Assembly: GCA_949152475.1 (NCBI GenBank)
Contig: OX424557.1
Span: 27,527,462-27,591,461 of the forward strand
Reading direction: 5' to 3'
Length of the DNA stretch: 64,000 nucleotides
From: Terebella lapidaria
Taxonomy: Eukaryota; Annelida; Polychaeta; Terebellida; Terebellidae
Shown here: piece after piece, positions 12,038 through 24,330 of the stretch
How the letters are laid out: the number at the start of each line of letters is the position of its first letter
How positions within the stretch are numbered: the first letter of the stretch is position 1
The notes under the pieces: generated by a model
What the model saw: only the letters and a program-made list of their open reading frames with translations
What the model was told of the DNA's origin: nothing
The model's database searches: none
Made by a program: the position numbers and the translations under genes

Positions 12038-12230
12038 TACTTCGTGCGAACGAAGTAGTATTTTTTTTCATCATGTCCTATCAGGGGCACCGTATGTATG
12101 CGAGAGATTGTGATGTAAAAAAGTGTGCGCGAGACCATTTATAATTCAATTCAGTCATAAGGCAACGTTCAATCCAGCAGCGGAAGATATATGTGCTCAT
12201 AACTAGGCCGATGTGTACATTTGTTTGCAG

Positions 12231-12379
12231 CCGTCCTCTGCTGTGACTTTGACAATGCAGCTATTAACACCACTTCGCTGCCGTGTCTCTGTTCTGGACA
12301 AAGTTGTGAATTTGATCAGGTGACTGAACAGTTTGCCTGGAGGACTTATAGAGGCAACACGCCGAGTGTCTCTACATAG
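12231..12379 (+). pseudogene. Orphan half-MAM exon (unit 2)
   Basis: Copy of the truncated exon at 7781-7929, preceded by TTTGTTTGCAG and ending at a TAG. No signal-peptide exon accompanies it in this unit. Confidence 0.75.
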
Positions 12380-13110
12380 TCCAAGAGCCCAGAGGGTTTT
12401 ATTTGAGTCGGAAGTGCCAAAAGGTCTGAGAGTTGATTCCAGACTGAAATTTACTCAGGAATCCGAAAATGGACGTCTGACAAAGATCTGCCTAGATAAA
12501 CTATCCAAAATTTCACTTTGAAGTGAGGTACCCTAAGTCACGATATCAATTTTGCGTCATATTTCCATCTTCCAGTGTTTTGGTCTAACGATGATATATT
12601 TGTGTAAAATATGCTATTTGTTTTGTTTTATCCATGCTAGTGACCTTACTATATATATCTTCTGATATAAAAACATAATCTGATTTGTCAAAATTTCAAC
12701 TTGGCTGCCATTCAAGCACATATAAATATAATATGTAAGTATATTTAATCTGGTGAAAATTTTTGCGATCATCTCACCAATATTGAAGCAATTCAACCAG
12801 AGTGTGTGTTATCATTTGGTTTTGTATTTCTGATTGAACAAAATGCCAACAACAATTCAGGAATCCAAAATAATTTATTTTGGACTGAACTGTTTGAAAC
12901 TTTCTGGGATTCAATATTGCTAACGCAATTGAACATGATGGCTTTTCGTGCTATATTCCACATCATACGTACTTAGCTTGAACACTAATCAAATACTTAT
13001 TACTACCTATTTTTTCTCATTACTTAGTATACAACATAAAACACAGGATAGTCAGTGGTAACAAAAGTTGTCTCCAGATTCATCAAACCCATATATTTGT
13101 TCCTTGCTCA

Positions 13111-13620
13111 TCATTGTCTTCTCGACCTAGGCAGACTCCACAGGCAATGTGTATCAACATGATCAATCATCATCGCCAACTGACTCGTCAACACCATACG
13201 TGTGTTCACCCTGGCTGACTTCTTCATCTTCAGCTTCATCTTCCAGAAGAGTGGAGCGTGAATGAGGATTCGTTTCGCTTTGAATACGTCGATCGGTAGC
13301 TGCTTCCCATCATACCAATCAAGTACGTACGCACCGTTTTCCAGCACCCATCCATTCTGTTCAGGTTTGGTGTTGCAAGGGTTGTCCTTTTCAGCATTCT
13401 TCCACATGTTAGCAATGTAGTGCGTTCTACTTATTTTCTTCATTAGAACCTTGGAGCATGGAGGAAGAGCACTTGGATTGATCCCTTAAATCGCATGTAA
13501 CGGGTTTTCCAGGTTCTTTGGTTCATAGGTACGCTGGAAGATGATGCAGCGTGCGGCATCGACACTGGTTTGGTTATTTTGTCCATACATATGACAAACG
13601 AACTTCTCACATGTTGACAT
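13111..13620 (-). pseudogene. Degraded uncharacterised repeat ORF (unit 2 copy)
   Basis: Copy of the minus-strand frame at 8661-9170, with the same interrupting stop, carried by tandem unit 2. Confidence 0.45.
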
Positions 13621-13646
13621 TGTATCTCCAGACAATGAAAAAAAAA

Positions 13647-14012
13647 GTGAGTAAGTAAGTAAGTAAGTATAACTTTATTGATCCCACTCAAGGGAAACTG
13701 ATTTGATTTGGTCGATTGCTCAACAATACCATATACAATCACATTTATATTAGCAAACATATGTACAAAATGGACATTGTTAGATTACTGGGTATGGCCC
13801 CGACCATGCTGACTATTATGCAGACGGATTGCCCTCGGTATGAAGGAACGGAGGTAACGTGTTGCGGTCCTAGCTTTAGGAAGCCTCAGTCTCCCACTAC
13901 GAGGCATGACCTGCTGAGACAGGGTGGTGTTCAGCGGATGGGTATCATCTGTCCAGACACGTGAGAGTTTCGTACGGAGTAGGTCATCGTATATACCAAC
14001 AACATATATGTA
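13647..14012 (-). mobile_element. LINE 3' end (unit 2 copy)
   Basis: Same truncated LINE as at 9197-9566, with a shorter tail containing one GTGAG variant. Confidence 0.7.
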
Positions 14013-14127
14013 TGAGTCACGATCGTTCATTCGTGCATTACATTTGGTGGCTCGGCGGCAGTATGACAACACGACAGGACGGCTAGAGTACCTGGCCCGG
14101 GTTATTTACTTCCTCCTTCACAGGAAC

Positions 14128-15600
14128 ATGGCGGCTCTAGGGATACTCCTACTGCTCCTCCTACCCGGACTCTCTTCCGGAGGTAAGGATATATGTGTAT
14201 GACAAAAATGCGCACAAGTCGTGAATTTTACTACATATTTACAATTCGTCCTTTCGATTGTACGACACATGTGAGTATTAGATTCAATTCGTGAAAATGA
14301 AAATGTCCACCAACAGTAAAATGGAAGACACTTTCTACCAGTCCCCTAAATATACACGAAAATCATGTTACATGATGACCAAAACGTCTGAATTACTGTT
14401 GTACAATTTTATAAAATGTGCCACTGTCGCAGCCGTCCTCTGTTGTGACTTTGACACTGCCACTGAGGGTTCCGCCGAGCTGCCGTGTCTGTGTTCTGGA
14501 CAGAGCTGTATCTTAGATCGGGTGACTGAGAAGTTTTCCTGGACAGCTCACCAGGGTCGGACTCCAACTGCAAATGGAGGTTGGAATACAGGACCCAAGG
14601 ACGACCACACGAGAGGTGACGGTTCAGGTCTCTATATATACACAGAAGTCTCTCAAGTCCCCACAGACTCCGTGGCCGAGATCCGGACACCAGAGCTGAG
14701 TCTGAGTGTGACGTCATGTCTGACTTTCTGGTATCACATGAAGGGTTTTCACATGGGCGATCTGGAAGTGCTAGCTACATACACTGACGGTACAACCTCC
14801 GTCATCTGGGAAAGAGAGGGAGAACAGGGAGGTAATGTGGGTTTGTGTACATGTAGAGTCACCGTCAAGCATTGTTTTTGGCGACATACCATGTCATTCA
14901 TTTTAACATGAGCTGGTACATATGCATGTGATGTATTAATCAAACACGAATCACTCTCCAGACAACTGGCTGTTTGCGAACACAACCCTCAGTCCCAGTG
15001 TCGCCCAGGTCACGTTCAGATCCACGAGGCGTGGGGACTCTGATCAGCCACACGGAGACATGGCTCTGGATGACATCAGGATTGAGCAGGCGGACTGTGA
15101 CACAGATACAAGACTTATCCCCTGTACACCAACGACCACTACCAGATCGTCTACAGCTGGCCAATCTACCACTGCAGCACCAACATCTACTACACCAACC
15201 ACAGTAACAGGCCTGAATACATATTAGTAGCGCTATTTTTGGACTCGTCAGCCCAGCTAAACATGTCCCAGGGATTTTTTTTAGTAAACATTGATATGAC
15301 TAAGTCGACATGTCTTAGGATTATTGTACAGTCAGCTTGTTGTAAATTATGATTGCACCGAAATGCCTGCAAAGTATCTTTAAGACATCTGGTTTATTTA
15401 ATACTATTTATTTTAATCAACTTAGTTGCATGTATAACACTTATAAACTGGAATACTTCACCTGTGCGTATATTACAACAATGATTACTTTGTGATAAAT
15501 TTTATCAAAACATTAGCTTCAAGATTTCGGTAAACAAACGGAAATTGGGACAACAATTTGGGGCATGTCTGCGCCTAACTTACCCTCATTTATTATCATG

Positions 15601-15637
<37 letters not shown>

Positions 15638-16474
15638 TAACAATAATAATAATAACAATAATAATGATATTATTAATTAATATCCCCATATGATTTCAGC
15701 TGTCCATTGTGACTTTGACACTGCCACTGTGGGCTCCAACTTGCTGCCGTGTGAGTGTTCTGGACGGAGCTGTGAGCTGGAGCAGGTCAATACTGACCAC
15801 ATGGACTGGACGGTAGAGCAGGGTCAGACACCGACAGGTGTAAGTATCCGTGGATTAACAGGACCCGATAACGACCACACGAGAGACGACGGCTCAGGTC
15901 GCTACATCTACACAGAAATCACCAATGTCAACTATGGGTTAGTGGCAGAGATCCGGACACCAGAGCTGAGTCTGAGTGTGACGTCATGTCTGACTTTCTG
16001 GTATCATATGAAGGGTGAACACATCGGTGATCTACAACTGCTGACCACCGACACTGATGGTACAAGCCTCGTCATCTGGGAGAGACAGGGAGAACAGGCA
16101 GGTAATATCTCATTTATCTATTTTACTAAACCCCTTCTGATATTCAAACGGAAATCACCATATAAGTATCATAATGTCATGCATAGAACAAAATTCCGAT
16201 ACCCTCTCTCCACCTCCACACTAAATGAATTCAATACACCTCACCATTTTGAGAACTGAGCCTATAGTTTGTGCCTGACACATCCAATGTCAATGTCATA
16301 TTTGCATGTATTTATAAATCTGATATAGACAATTGGTTGACGGCGAACGTGACTCTCGACTCAATCATCGCACGAGTATCATTCAGGTCCATAAAGCGTT
16401 ATGGACGAAGTGATCATTATGGAGACATCGCCCTGGACGATATCGATATTGTCGGACAGTCGCAAACGAAGTAG
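14128..16474 (+). CDS. Truncated MAM-domain protein, unit 2 (possibly secreted)
   Basis: Exons: 14128-14182, 14433-14831, 14962-15210, 15700-16101 and 16329-16474. The protein is the same 416-residue two-MAM product as unit 1, ending GQSQTK at the unit junction. The 5' leader, introns and LINE fragment upstream are also the same, so any expression control should match the other units. Whether it is transcribed cannot be told from sequence. Confidence 0.65.
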
Positions 16475-16667
16475 TACTTCGTGCGAACGAAGTAGTATTT
16501 TTTTTCATCATGTCCTATCAGGGGCACCGTATGTATGCGAGAGATTGTGATGTAAAAAAGTGTGCGCGAGACCATTTATAATTCAATTCAGTCATAAGGC
16601 AACGTTCAATCCAGCAGCGGAAGATATATGTGCTCATAACTAGGCCGATGTGTACATTTGTTTGCAG

Positions 16668-16816
16668 CCGTCCTCTGCTGTGACTTTGACAATGCAGCTA
16701 TTAACACCACTTCGCTGCCGTGTCTCTGTTCTGGACAAAGTTGTGAATTTGATCAGGTGACTGAACAGTTTGCCTGGAGGACTTATAGAGGCAACACGCC
16801 GAGTGTCTCTACATAG
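16668..16816 (+). pseudogene. Orphan half-MAM exon (unit 3)
   Basis: Third copy of the truncated exon at 7781-7929, upstream of the intact receptor. Confidence 0.75.
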
Positions 16817-17547
16817 TCCAAGAGCCCAGAGGGTTTTATTTGAGTCGGAAGTGCCAAAAGGTCTGAGAGTTGATTCCAGACTGAAATTTACTCAGGAATC
16901 CGAAAATGGACGTCTGACAAAGATCTGCCTAGATAAACTATCCAAAATTTCACTTTGAAGTGAGGTACCCTAAGTCACGATATCAATTTTGCGTCATATT
17001 TCCATCTTCCAGTGTTTTGGTCTAACGATGATATATTTGTGTAAAATATGCTATTTGTTTTGTTTTATCCATGCTAGTGACCTTACTATATATATCTTCT
17101 GATATAAAAACATAATCTGATTTGTCAAAATTTCAACTTGGCTGCCATTCAAGCACATATAAATATAATATGTAAGTATATTTAATCTGGTGAAAATTTT
17201 TGCGATCATCTCACCAATATTGAAGCAATTCAACCAGAGTGTGTGTTATCATTTGGTTTTGTATTTCTGATTGAACAAAATGCCAACAACAATTCAGGAA
17301 TCCAAAATAATTTATTTTGGACTGAACTGTTTGAAACTTTCTGGGATTCAATATTGCTAACGCAATTGAACATGATGGCTTTTCGTGCTATATTCCACAT
17401 CATACGTACTTAGCTTGAACACTAATCAAATACTTATTACTACCTATTTTTTCTCATTACTTAGTATACAACATAAAACACAGGATAGTCAGTGGTAACA
17501 AAAGTTGTCTCCAGATTCATCAAACCCATATATTTGTTCCTTGCTCA

Positions 17548-18057
17548 TCATTGTCTTCTCGACCTAGGCAGACTCCACAGGCAATGTGTATCAACATGAT
17601 CAATCATCATCGCCAACTGACTCGTCAACACCATACGTGTGTTCACCCTGGCTGACTTCTTCATCTTCAGCTTCATCTTCCAGAAGAGTGGAGCGTGAAT
17701 GAGGATTCGTTTCGCTTTGAATACGTCGATCGGTAGCTGCTTCCCATCATACCAATCAAGTACGTACGCACCGTTTTCCAGCACCCATCCATTCTGTTCA
17801 GGTTTGGTGTTGCAAGGGTTGTCCTTTTCAGCATTCTTCCACATGTTAGCAATGTAGTGCGTTCTACTTATTTTCTTCATTAGAACCTTGGAGCATGGAG
17901 GAAGAGCACTTGGATTGATCCCTTAAATCGCATGTAACGGGTTTTCCAGGTTCTTTGGTTCATAGGTACGCTGGAAGATGATGCAGCGTGCGGCATCGAC
18001 ACTGGTTTGGTTATTTTGTCCATACATATGACAAACGAACTTCTCACATGTTGACAT
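17548..18057 (-). pseudogene. Degraded uncharacterised repeat ORF (unit 3 copy)
   Basis: Copy of the minus-strand frame at 8661-9170, carried by tandem unit 3. Confidence 0.45.
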
Positions 18058-18083
18058 TGTATCTCCAGACAATGAAAAAAAAA

Positions 18084-18449
18084 GTAAGTAAGTAAGTAAG
18101 TAAGTATAACTTTATTGATCCCACTCAAGGGAAACTGATTTGATTTGGTCGATTGCTCAACAATACCATATACAATCACATTTATATTAGCAAACATATG
18201 TACAAAACGGACATTGTTAGATTACTGGGTATGGCCCCGACCATGCTGACTATTATGCAGACGGATTGCCCTCGGTATGAAGGAACGGAGGTAACGTGTT
18301 GCGGTCCTAGCTTTAGGAAGCCTCAGTCTCCCACTACGAGGCATGACCTGCTGAGACAGGGTGGTGTTCAGCGGATGGGTATCATCTGTCCAGACACGTG
18401 AGAGTTTCGTACGGAGTAGGTCATCGTATATACCAACAACATATATGTA
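18084..18449 (-). mobile_element. LINE 3' end (unit 3 copy)
   Basis: Same truncated LINE as at 9197-9566, with a shorter (GTAA)n tail. Confidence 0.7.
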
Positions 18450-18619
18450 TGAGTCACGATCGTTCATTCGTGCATTACATTTGGTGGCTCGGCGGCAGTA
18501 TGACAACACGACAGGACGGCTAGAGTACCTGGCCCGGGTTATTTACTTCCTCCTTCACAGGAACATGGCGGCTCTAGGGATACTCCTACTGCTCCTCCTA
18601 CCCGGACTCTCTTCCGGAG
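18450..18619 (+). promoter_or_regulatory. 5' leader shared with the - strand phosphatase gene
   Basis: The stretch from GAGTCACGATCGTTCA to the exon 1 donor is nearly identical to the reverse complement of 55050-55219, including the ATG context GGAACATGGCGGCTC. Identical copies lie at 9567-9736 and 14013-14182. Upstream of it the receptor units have a LINE fragment and the phosphatase has unrelated sequence. Confidence 0.6.
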
Positions 18620-20037
18620 GTAAGGATATATGTGTATGACAAAAATGCGCACAAGTCGTGAATTTTACTACATATTTACAATTCGTCCTTTCGATTGTAC
18701 GACACATGTGAGTATTAGATTCAATTCGTGAAAATGAAAATGTCCACCAACAGTAAAATGGAAGACACTTTCTACCAGTCCCCTAAATATACACGAAAAT
18801 CATGTTACATGATGACCAAAACGTCTGAATTACTGTTGTACAATTTTATAAAATGTGCCACTGTCGCAGCCGTCCTCTGTTGTGACTTTGACACTGCCAC
18901 TGAGGGTTCCGCCGAGCTGCCGTGTCTGTGTTCTGGACAGAGCTGTATCTTAGATCGGGTGACTGAGAAGTTTTCCTGGACAGCTCACCAGGGTCGGACT
19001 CCAACTGCAAATGGAGGTTGGAATACAGGACCCAAGGACGACCACACGAGAGGTGACGGTTCAGGTCTCTATATATACACAGAAGTCTCTCAAGTCCCCA
19101 CAGACTCCGTGGCCGAGATCCGGACACCAGAGCTGAGTCTGAGTGTGACGTCATGTCTGACTTTCTGGTATCACATGAAGGGTTTTCACATGGGCGATCT
19201 GGAAGTGCTAGCTACATACACTGACGGTACAACCTCCGTCATCTGGGAAAGAGAGGGAGAACAGGGAGGTAATGTGGGTTTGTGTACATGTAGAGTCACC
19301 GTCAAGCATTGTTTTTGGCGACATACCATGTCATTCATTTTAACATGAGCTGGTACATATGCATGTGATGTATTAATCAAACACGAATCACTCTCCAGAC
19401 AACTGGCTGTTTGCGAACACAACCCTCAGTCCCAGTGTCGCCCAGGTCACGTTCAGATCCACGAGGCGTGGGGACTCTGATCAGCCACACGGAGACATGG
19501 CTCTGGATGACATCAGGATTGAGCAGGCGGACTGTGACACAGATACAAGACTTATCCCCTGTACACCAACGACCACTACCAGATCGTCTACAGCTGGCCA
19601 ATCTACCACTGCAGCACCAACATCTACTACACCAACCACAGTAACAGGCCTGAATACATATTAGTAGCGCTATTTTTGGACTCGTCAGCCCAGCTAAACA
19701 TGTCCCAGGGATTTTTTTTAGTAAACATTGATATGACTAAGTCGACATGTCTTAGGATTATTGTACAGTCAGCTTGTTGTAAATTATGATTGCACCGAAA
19801 TGCCTGCAAAGTATCTTTAAGACATCTGGTTTATTTAATACTATTTATTTTAATCAACTTAGTTGCATGTATAACACTTATAAACTGGAATACTTCACCT
19901 GTGCGTATATTACAACAATGATTACTTTGTGATAAATTTTATCAAAACATTAGCTTCAAGATTTCGGTAAACAAACGGAAATTGGGACAACAATTTGGGG
20001 CATGTCTGCGCCTAACTTACCCTCATTTATTATCATG

Positions 20038-20077
<40 letters not shown>

Positions 20078-21875
20078 TAACAATAATAATAATAATAATA
20101 ACAATAATAATGATATTATTAATTAATATCCCCATATGATTTCAGCTGTCCATTGTGACTTTGACACTGCCACTGTGGGCTCCAACTTGCTGCCGTGTGA
20201 GTGTTCTGGACGGAGCTGTGAGCTGGAGCAGGTCAATACTGACCACATGGACTGGACGGTAGAGCAGGGTCAGACACCGACAGGTGTAAGTATCCGTGGA
20301 TTAACAGGACCCGATAACGACCACACGAGAGACGACGGCTCAGGTCGCTACATCTACACAGAAATCACCAATGTCAACTATGGGTTAGTGGCAGAGATCC
20401 GGACACCAGAGCTGAGTCTGAGTGTGACGTCATGTCTGACTTTCTGGTATCATATGAAGGGTGAACACATCGGTGATCTACAACTGCTGACCACCGACAC
20501 TGATGGTACAAGCCTCGTCATCTGGGAGAGACAGGGAGAACAGGCAGGTAATATCTCATTTATCTATTTTACTAAACCCCTTCTGATATTCAAACGGAAA
20601 TCACCATATAAGTATCATAATGTCATGCATAGAACAAAATTCCGATACCCTCTCTCCACCTCCACACTAAATGAATTCAATACACCTCACCATTTTGAGA
20701 ACTGAGCCTATAGTTTGTGCCTGACACATCCAATGTCAATGTCATATTTGCATGTATTTATAAATCTGATATAGACAATTGGTTGACGGCGAACGTGACT
20801 CTCGACTCAATCATCGCACGAGTATCATTCAGGTCCATAAAGCGTTATGGACGAAGTGATCATTATGGAGACATCGCCCTGGACGATATCGATATTGTCG
20901 GACAGCCATGTGACACTTTAACAACAAAACAACCAATAGCTGTGACATCGACACCTCGGTCAACCACCACGAGGGCTTCCTACACCTCCGGCACCGCCAC
21001 AACGAACGAGCATGAGCCGAGCACGGCTGTACCAACGACTACACGGACCAGCACGGCTAAGACACGGACCAACGACAACCGTCCACTGCTGACCAGTACA
21101 AGCACAACAGAGGAGTTAACAGTGCTTTGTAAGCCGTTCCATCAGCATTTCATACAGTAAATTAAGTAGCCTTCATAATATTCATTTGATTCCAACCACA
21201 TCCTTCGTCATGCAAACATCATAAATTATGTCCAAAAATAACAATTCTGAATATTTTAAGGTGACCAATCATGTATTACTCCTTGGATCTTGTTCGGAGT
21301 AACACTCGCAGCACTTGTGGCGTCGATTGTTGTAATTGTGATTCTGTACAAGAGGATTCAACGTCTGCTTGCTACTGGAGCATCTCGATCAAATCAATCA
21401 CTCTACGTGAATGCTGATGTGCACACTCAGTTTGACGGTGTGAAAATCAACCAAGAGACCTGTAATCCAGCCTTCAGTCCAGACGTCCAGTACGAACCAG
21501 TTGGAGCGGATGCTAACAACAGAGCTCTGAGCGCGGATTACGTAAATAGCCCAGGAGTTCAGAAGTCCCCTCATGAAGACATCCCAGCAAACGGTACACA
21601 ATCCACAGTGGAGCGACAGAGTGATGATCAGTATGAACAGATGAAAATGGTAATCAGTTGGAATTAAACAAAATATGCAAAATGAATGGTCCATAATACC
21701 CTGATGTATTTTTTCAATTATACAATGAAAAAATAACGTTGTATATTTGGCGGTAATGAGGTACTGTACCCTAATGCTTACGGCATATTTCAGATACGAT
21801 TGTAACTGACCTATTGCGTCGTGTACATTGCAGGTTCGACTAGAGGCTCCTAATCCCTATGATGCATTGACCTGA
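18565..21875 (+). CDS. MAM-domain type I membrane receptor, no phosphatase
   Basis: Seven exons: 18565-18619, 18870-19268, 19399-19647, 20146-20547, 20775-21128, 21261-21649 and 21834-21875. They total 1890 nt, 629 residues. Order: signal peptide 1-18; MAM 1 about 19-195; Thr-rich linker; MAM 2 about 235-413; Thr/Ser-rich mucin-like stalk to ~486; membrane span about 496-516; cytoplasmic tail ~113 residues. The tail has Y535-VN, Y564-EPV, Y580-VN, Y611-EQM and Y625-DAL. YxN is the consensus for Grb2-type SH2 binding and YxxM for PI3K p85. No kinase or phosphatase domain follows. The ectodomain is paralogous to the - strand phosphatase. MAM domains mediate adhesion in type IIB phosphatases, so a cell-contact receptor or co-receptor is likely. 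The exon 3 donor is GC. Exon borders were chosen from phase continuity. Confidence 0.83.
20037..20113 (+). repeat. ATA/ATAACA microsatellite in receptor intron 3
   Basis: A run of ATA units interrupted by ACA. The counterparts at about 11158-11230 and 15600-15665 differ in copy number and account for most of the length difference between units. Confidence 0.9.
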
Positions 21876-23755
21876 ATTAGGATTGAAGTTCTCATGATAA
21901 AGGAGGTTATACCGAACATTTTGGCTATGCTACCTTTTTTGTCGCGATTATTATTTGTACAGCTTCCTCATATAAATAACACGAACATGACATCAAATAG
22001 TTAGGATATGGCAGATACACTTCCATGTACATAGAATCAAACGTCTCTAGCATGCGAAATGTTCATATATGATAAGACAACTTTACTATATTTACAAACG
22101 TTGTTTTGGGGGTTAGCACTCGTGTATAAATTATCTATATTTTATCTGAATTGTCTCCTGGGTGGAAACTTACTGGGGAATTTTACATATATTGTTATCC
22201 AAGTCCCCATGGTCTTGATGTATTTACATATTTCGTCAACTGAAAATGAATAAAATATATTTTAAATATCAGTCGTTATGCAAAAGTGGTACATATATGT
22301 AGATTTGTGTAATAATATTTAAATATATTTGGAAAGGAGTGGAATGTATATTTTGTACAAATGCCAAGCTTATGTCCTGATTCATGGATTTACCACGAGT
22401 ATCTTACATCACAAAATATATTATGATTATTAATAATAATATAATAACATCTCTGAAGTGTCCCATATTCGCGGTGGTTGACTTGATTAAAATTCCACAA
22501 TTATATTATGACAATTAACTCGATATACTAGTAATTTCAAAATCTCGATATTATGATGAAGTATGTCGATATAACGAGATATATAAATCGAAAATTCACT
22601 TTAAGATAAAAATATCATATTTCCTGAGTCAGCCATCGTAGAATTGTTAACTATTTTGAAATACTACATCAGATTCTGTACATCTGTATGGCTTTCTCTG
22701 TTGGCGTGATTTTCCATTCTTGTAGCGAGACATGATTTGCTGGTTTTCTTTTGCATATCGATGTGCAGATATTCCAGATGTAATGAAATCTTCCTAACCG
22801 AGTTCGCAGTTGCGAGTTAACTTTCATGAATACTCGATTTCTCCGCACGAGCAACTCAACATTCGCAGCCCTTGTTCTCAATAAATTGGCTTTTGTTATG
22901 AAGGACATACCCGATTCCTGGCCTGGGACGGCCAGCATATTGCCCCCAAGCCCCAATGTCATTCACATCGGATACCGATATTAGTGTGATATTTTGATAA
23001 CTTTTAGCAAGATTCCCAGATATGTAATCATTGAGCATGCTAAGGGAAGTCAGGCTATACCGAATACATGATTCATTATAATTATTTCATTCACTCAATA
23101 TTTGTTTAGTTTCCCCAGTTTTATGTTCACCTGAATACAACGGATGCTATTGCAAAATGAAGATGAGAATGTTGCATTATTCACATTTCTTAAATGTTTA
23201 GTATGTTTGATCAGATGCATGTAAAGCGCCACTTTAAAAAATGTCCACTTTGTGATGCTCATGGGGGCACATTATGATCTTTGGATACAGACTCAGGTCA
23301 TAACGTCATCCGGCGTCTTACTTGCTTTCGAAAAGTTGTTCCTCAGATTTTGAGGAAATAATATTATCAGTCGGAAAACATTCAAAATTGGCTTTTTATG
23401 GCTAATAGCATTTTAAAATAATGATTATAGTTTTGGCTCCTCTAAATCTCCCAATATTACAACTCACTTGGCTGAGTTAAACTGATCTTCATACACGTGC
23501 AAGACTCTGTATGAGTCAGTCTAGCTTTTCGTCTCCCAACTTCTCACCCTAGACCTACGTTGTATTTTGTCTGTTACAAAAGTCTCAATTATTGTTAAAT
23601 ATATCATGTGAATTAAAATTGAACATCCTTGTCTGTATTATTCTGTGTTTACTGTTTCATGTGGATGATTCTCATATGTGTTCATAGACAAATTAATGAA
23701 ATTTTCAAATAACCAATCATAAAAAAATGAAAAAATTAGCCTAAGTGCTACGACA
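21876..23755. other. 3' UTR and non-coding sequence
   Basis: AT-rich. The first ~380 bases are the likely receptor 3' UTR. TCGATATAACGAG-type short repeats occur at 22518-22590, like those at 56200-56320. No gene recognised. Confidence 0.5.
22249..22254 (+). terminator. Candidate polyadenylation signal of the MAM receptor
   Basis: AATAAA lies 374 nt after the receptor stop codon, in AT-rich sequence. It is the first canonical signal I see downstream. Confidence 0.4.
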
Positions 23756-24330
23756 GATTACCAGACAATTTTGGTTTTAAGCATTGCATGTGACATACAG
23801 ATACACGTATGATCTTGAGCATTACCTATCAAGTCATCTTCGTGAACTTCGTCATTAGGTGTGCTGCATTTGATTCCCTAGACATATGAGCTCTACCAAC
23901 AAGTATTTTATCTGCAGGAACCAATTCACACATTTTAGGTAAAGCGAGATTTAGCCTTCAATGTCGTCTAAGGTCAAGTTCAATGTCGCAAGATATGACT
24001 TCTTGTAAGTTTATAACACAATCCTAACCTCTGTGTACAAACGTTTAAGCCTTAGAGTCAACTTTACAAATTCCAATTGGAAATTTAGCACTCAAGGTCA
24101 TCCAAGGTCAAGCTCAAGATCGTCATTAGTTGTTCCATACACGACTTCCTATACGCTCATAATGGGAATATTAGCTCTATCTACAAGCATTTCGTCTGAA
24201 TAGGCAAATTTGGGCAAAATTTCATGAAACTTCGATCGTAGGCATCGAAGATAAAAATGTGGTCGATGGACGGATGGACGACGGTTGCAACGCCACGACA
24301 ATACGTTATCGGACCAAAGGTCGGGTTACC
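23756..24330 (-). mobile_element. Degraded tandem-core element, copy 2
   Basis: It begins AGATTACCAGACAATTTTGG, a diverged form of the AGGTTACCGGACAA end seen in copy 3. It ends with GGACGACGG-rich sequence and a CGTTATCGGACCAAAGGTCG hairpin (about 24304-24330) matching the hairpin ends of the other copies. The tandem core is reduced to a few degenerate units with AAGGTCAAG motifs. Confidence 0.5.

Larger units (their letters stand above)
7575..20905 (+). repeat. Three tandem near-identical ~4.44-kb units
   Basis: The units are 7575-12024 (4450 bp), 12025-16461 (4437 bp) and 16462-20905. Each carries, in order, a remnant of the foldback right arm, a truncated MAM exon, a degraded minus-strand ORF, a LINE 3' end, then MAM-receptor exons 1-5. 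Differences seen by eye are almost only microsatellite lengths (GTAA near 9197; ATA near 11158, 15600 and 20037), plus single changes such as T to C at about 18209. Both internal junctions read GGACAG/TCGCAAACGAAG, joining the middle of exon 5 to the foldback arm. Unit 3 instead continues into the real exon 5. Confidence 0.95.

Noticed and set aside
7575-16461. Treating the triplication purely as an assembly error
   Set aside because: Copies differ in microsatellite lengths at several points and by single bases, and the junction has a definite sequence; error is not excluded but real duplication fits better.
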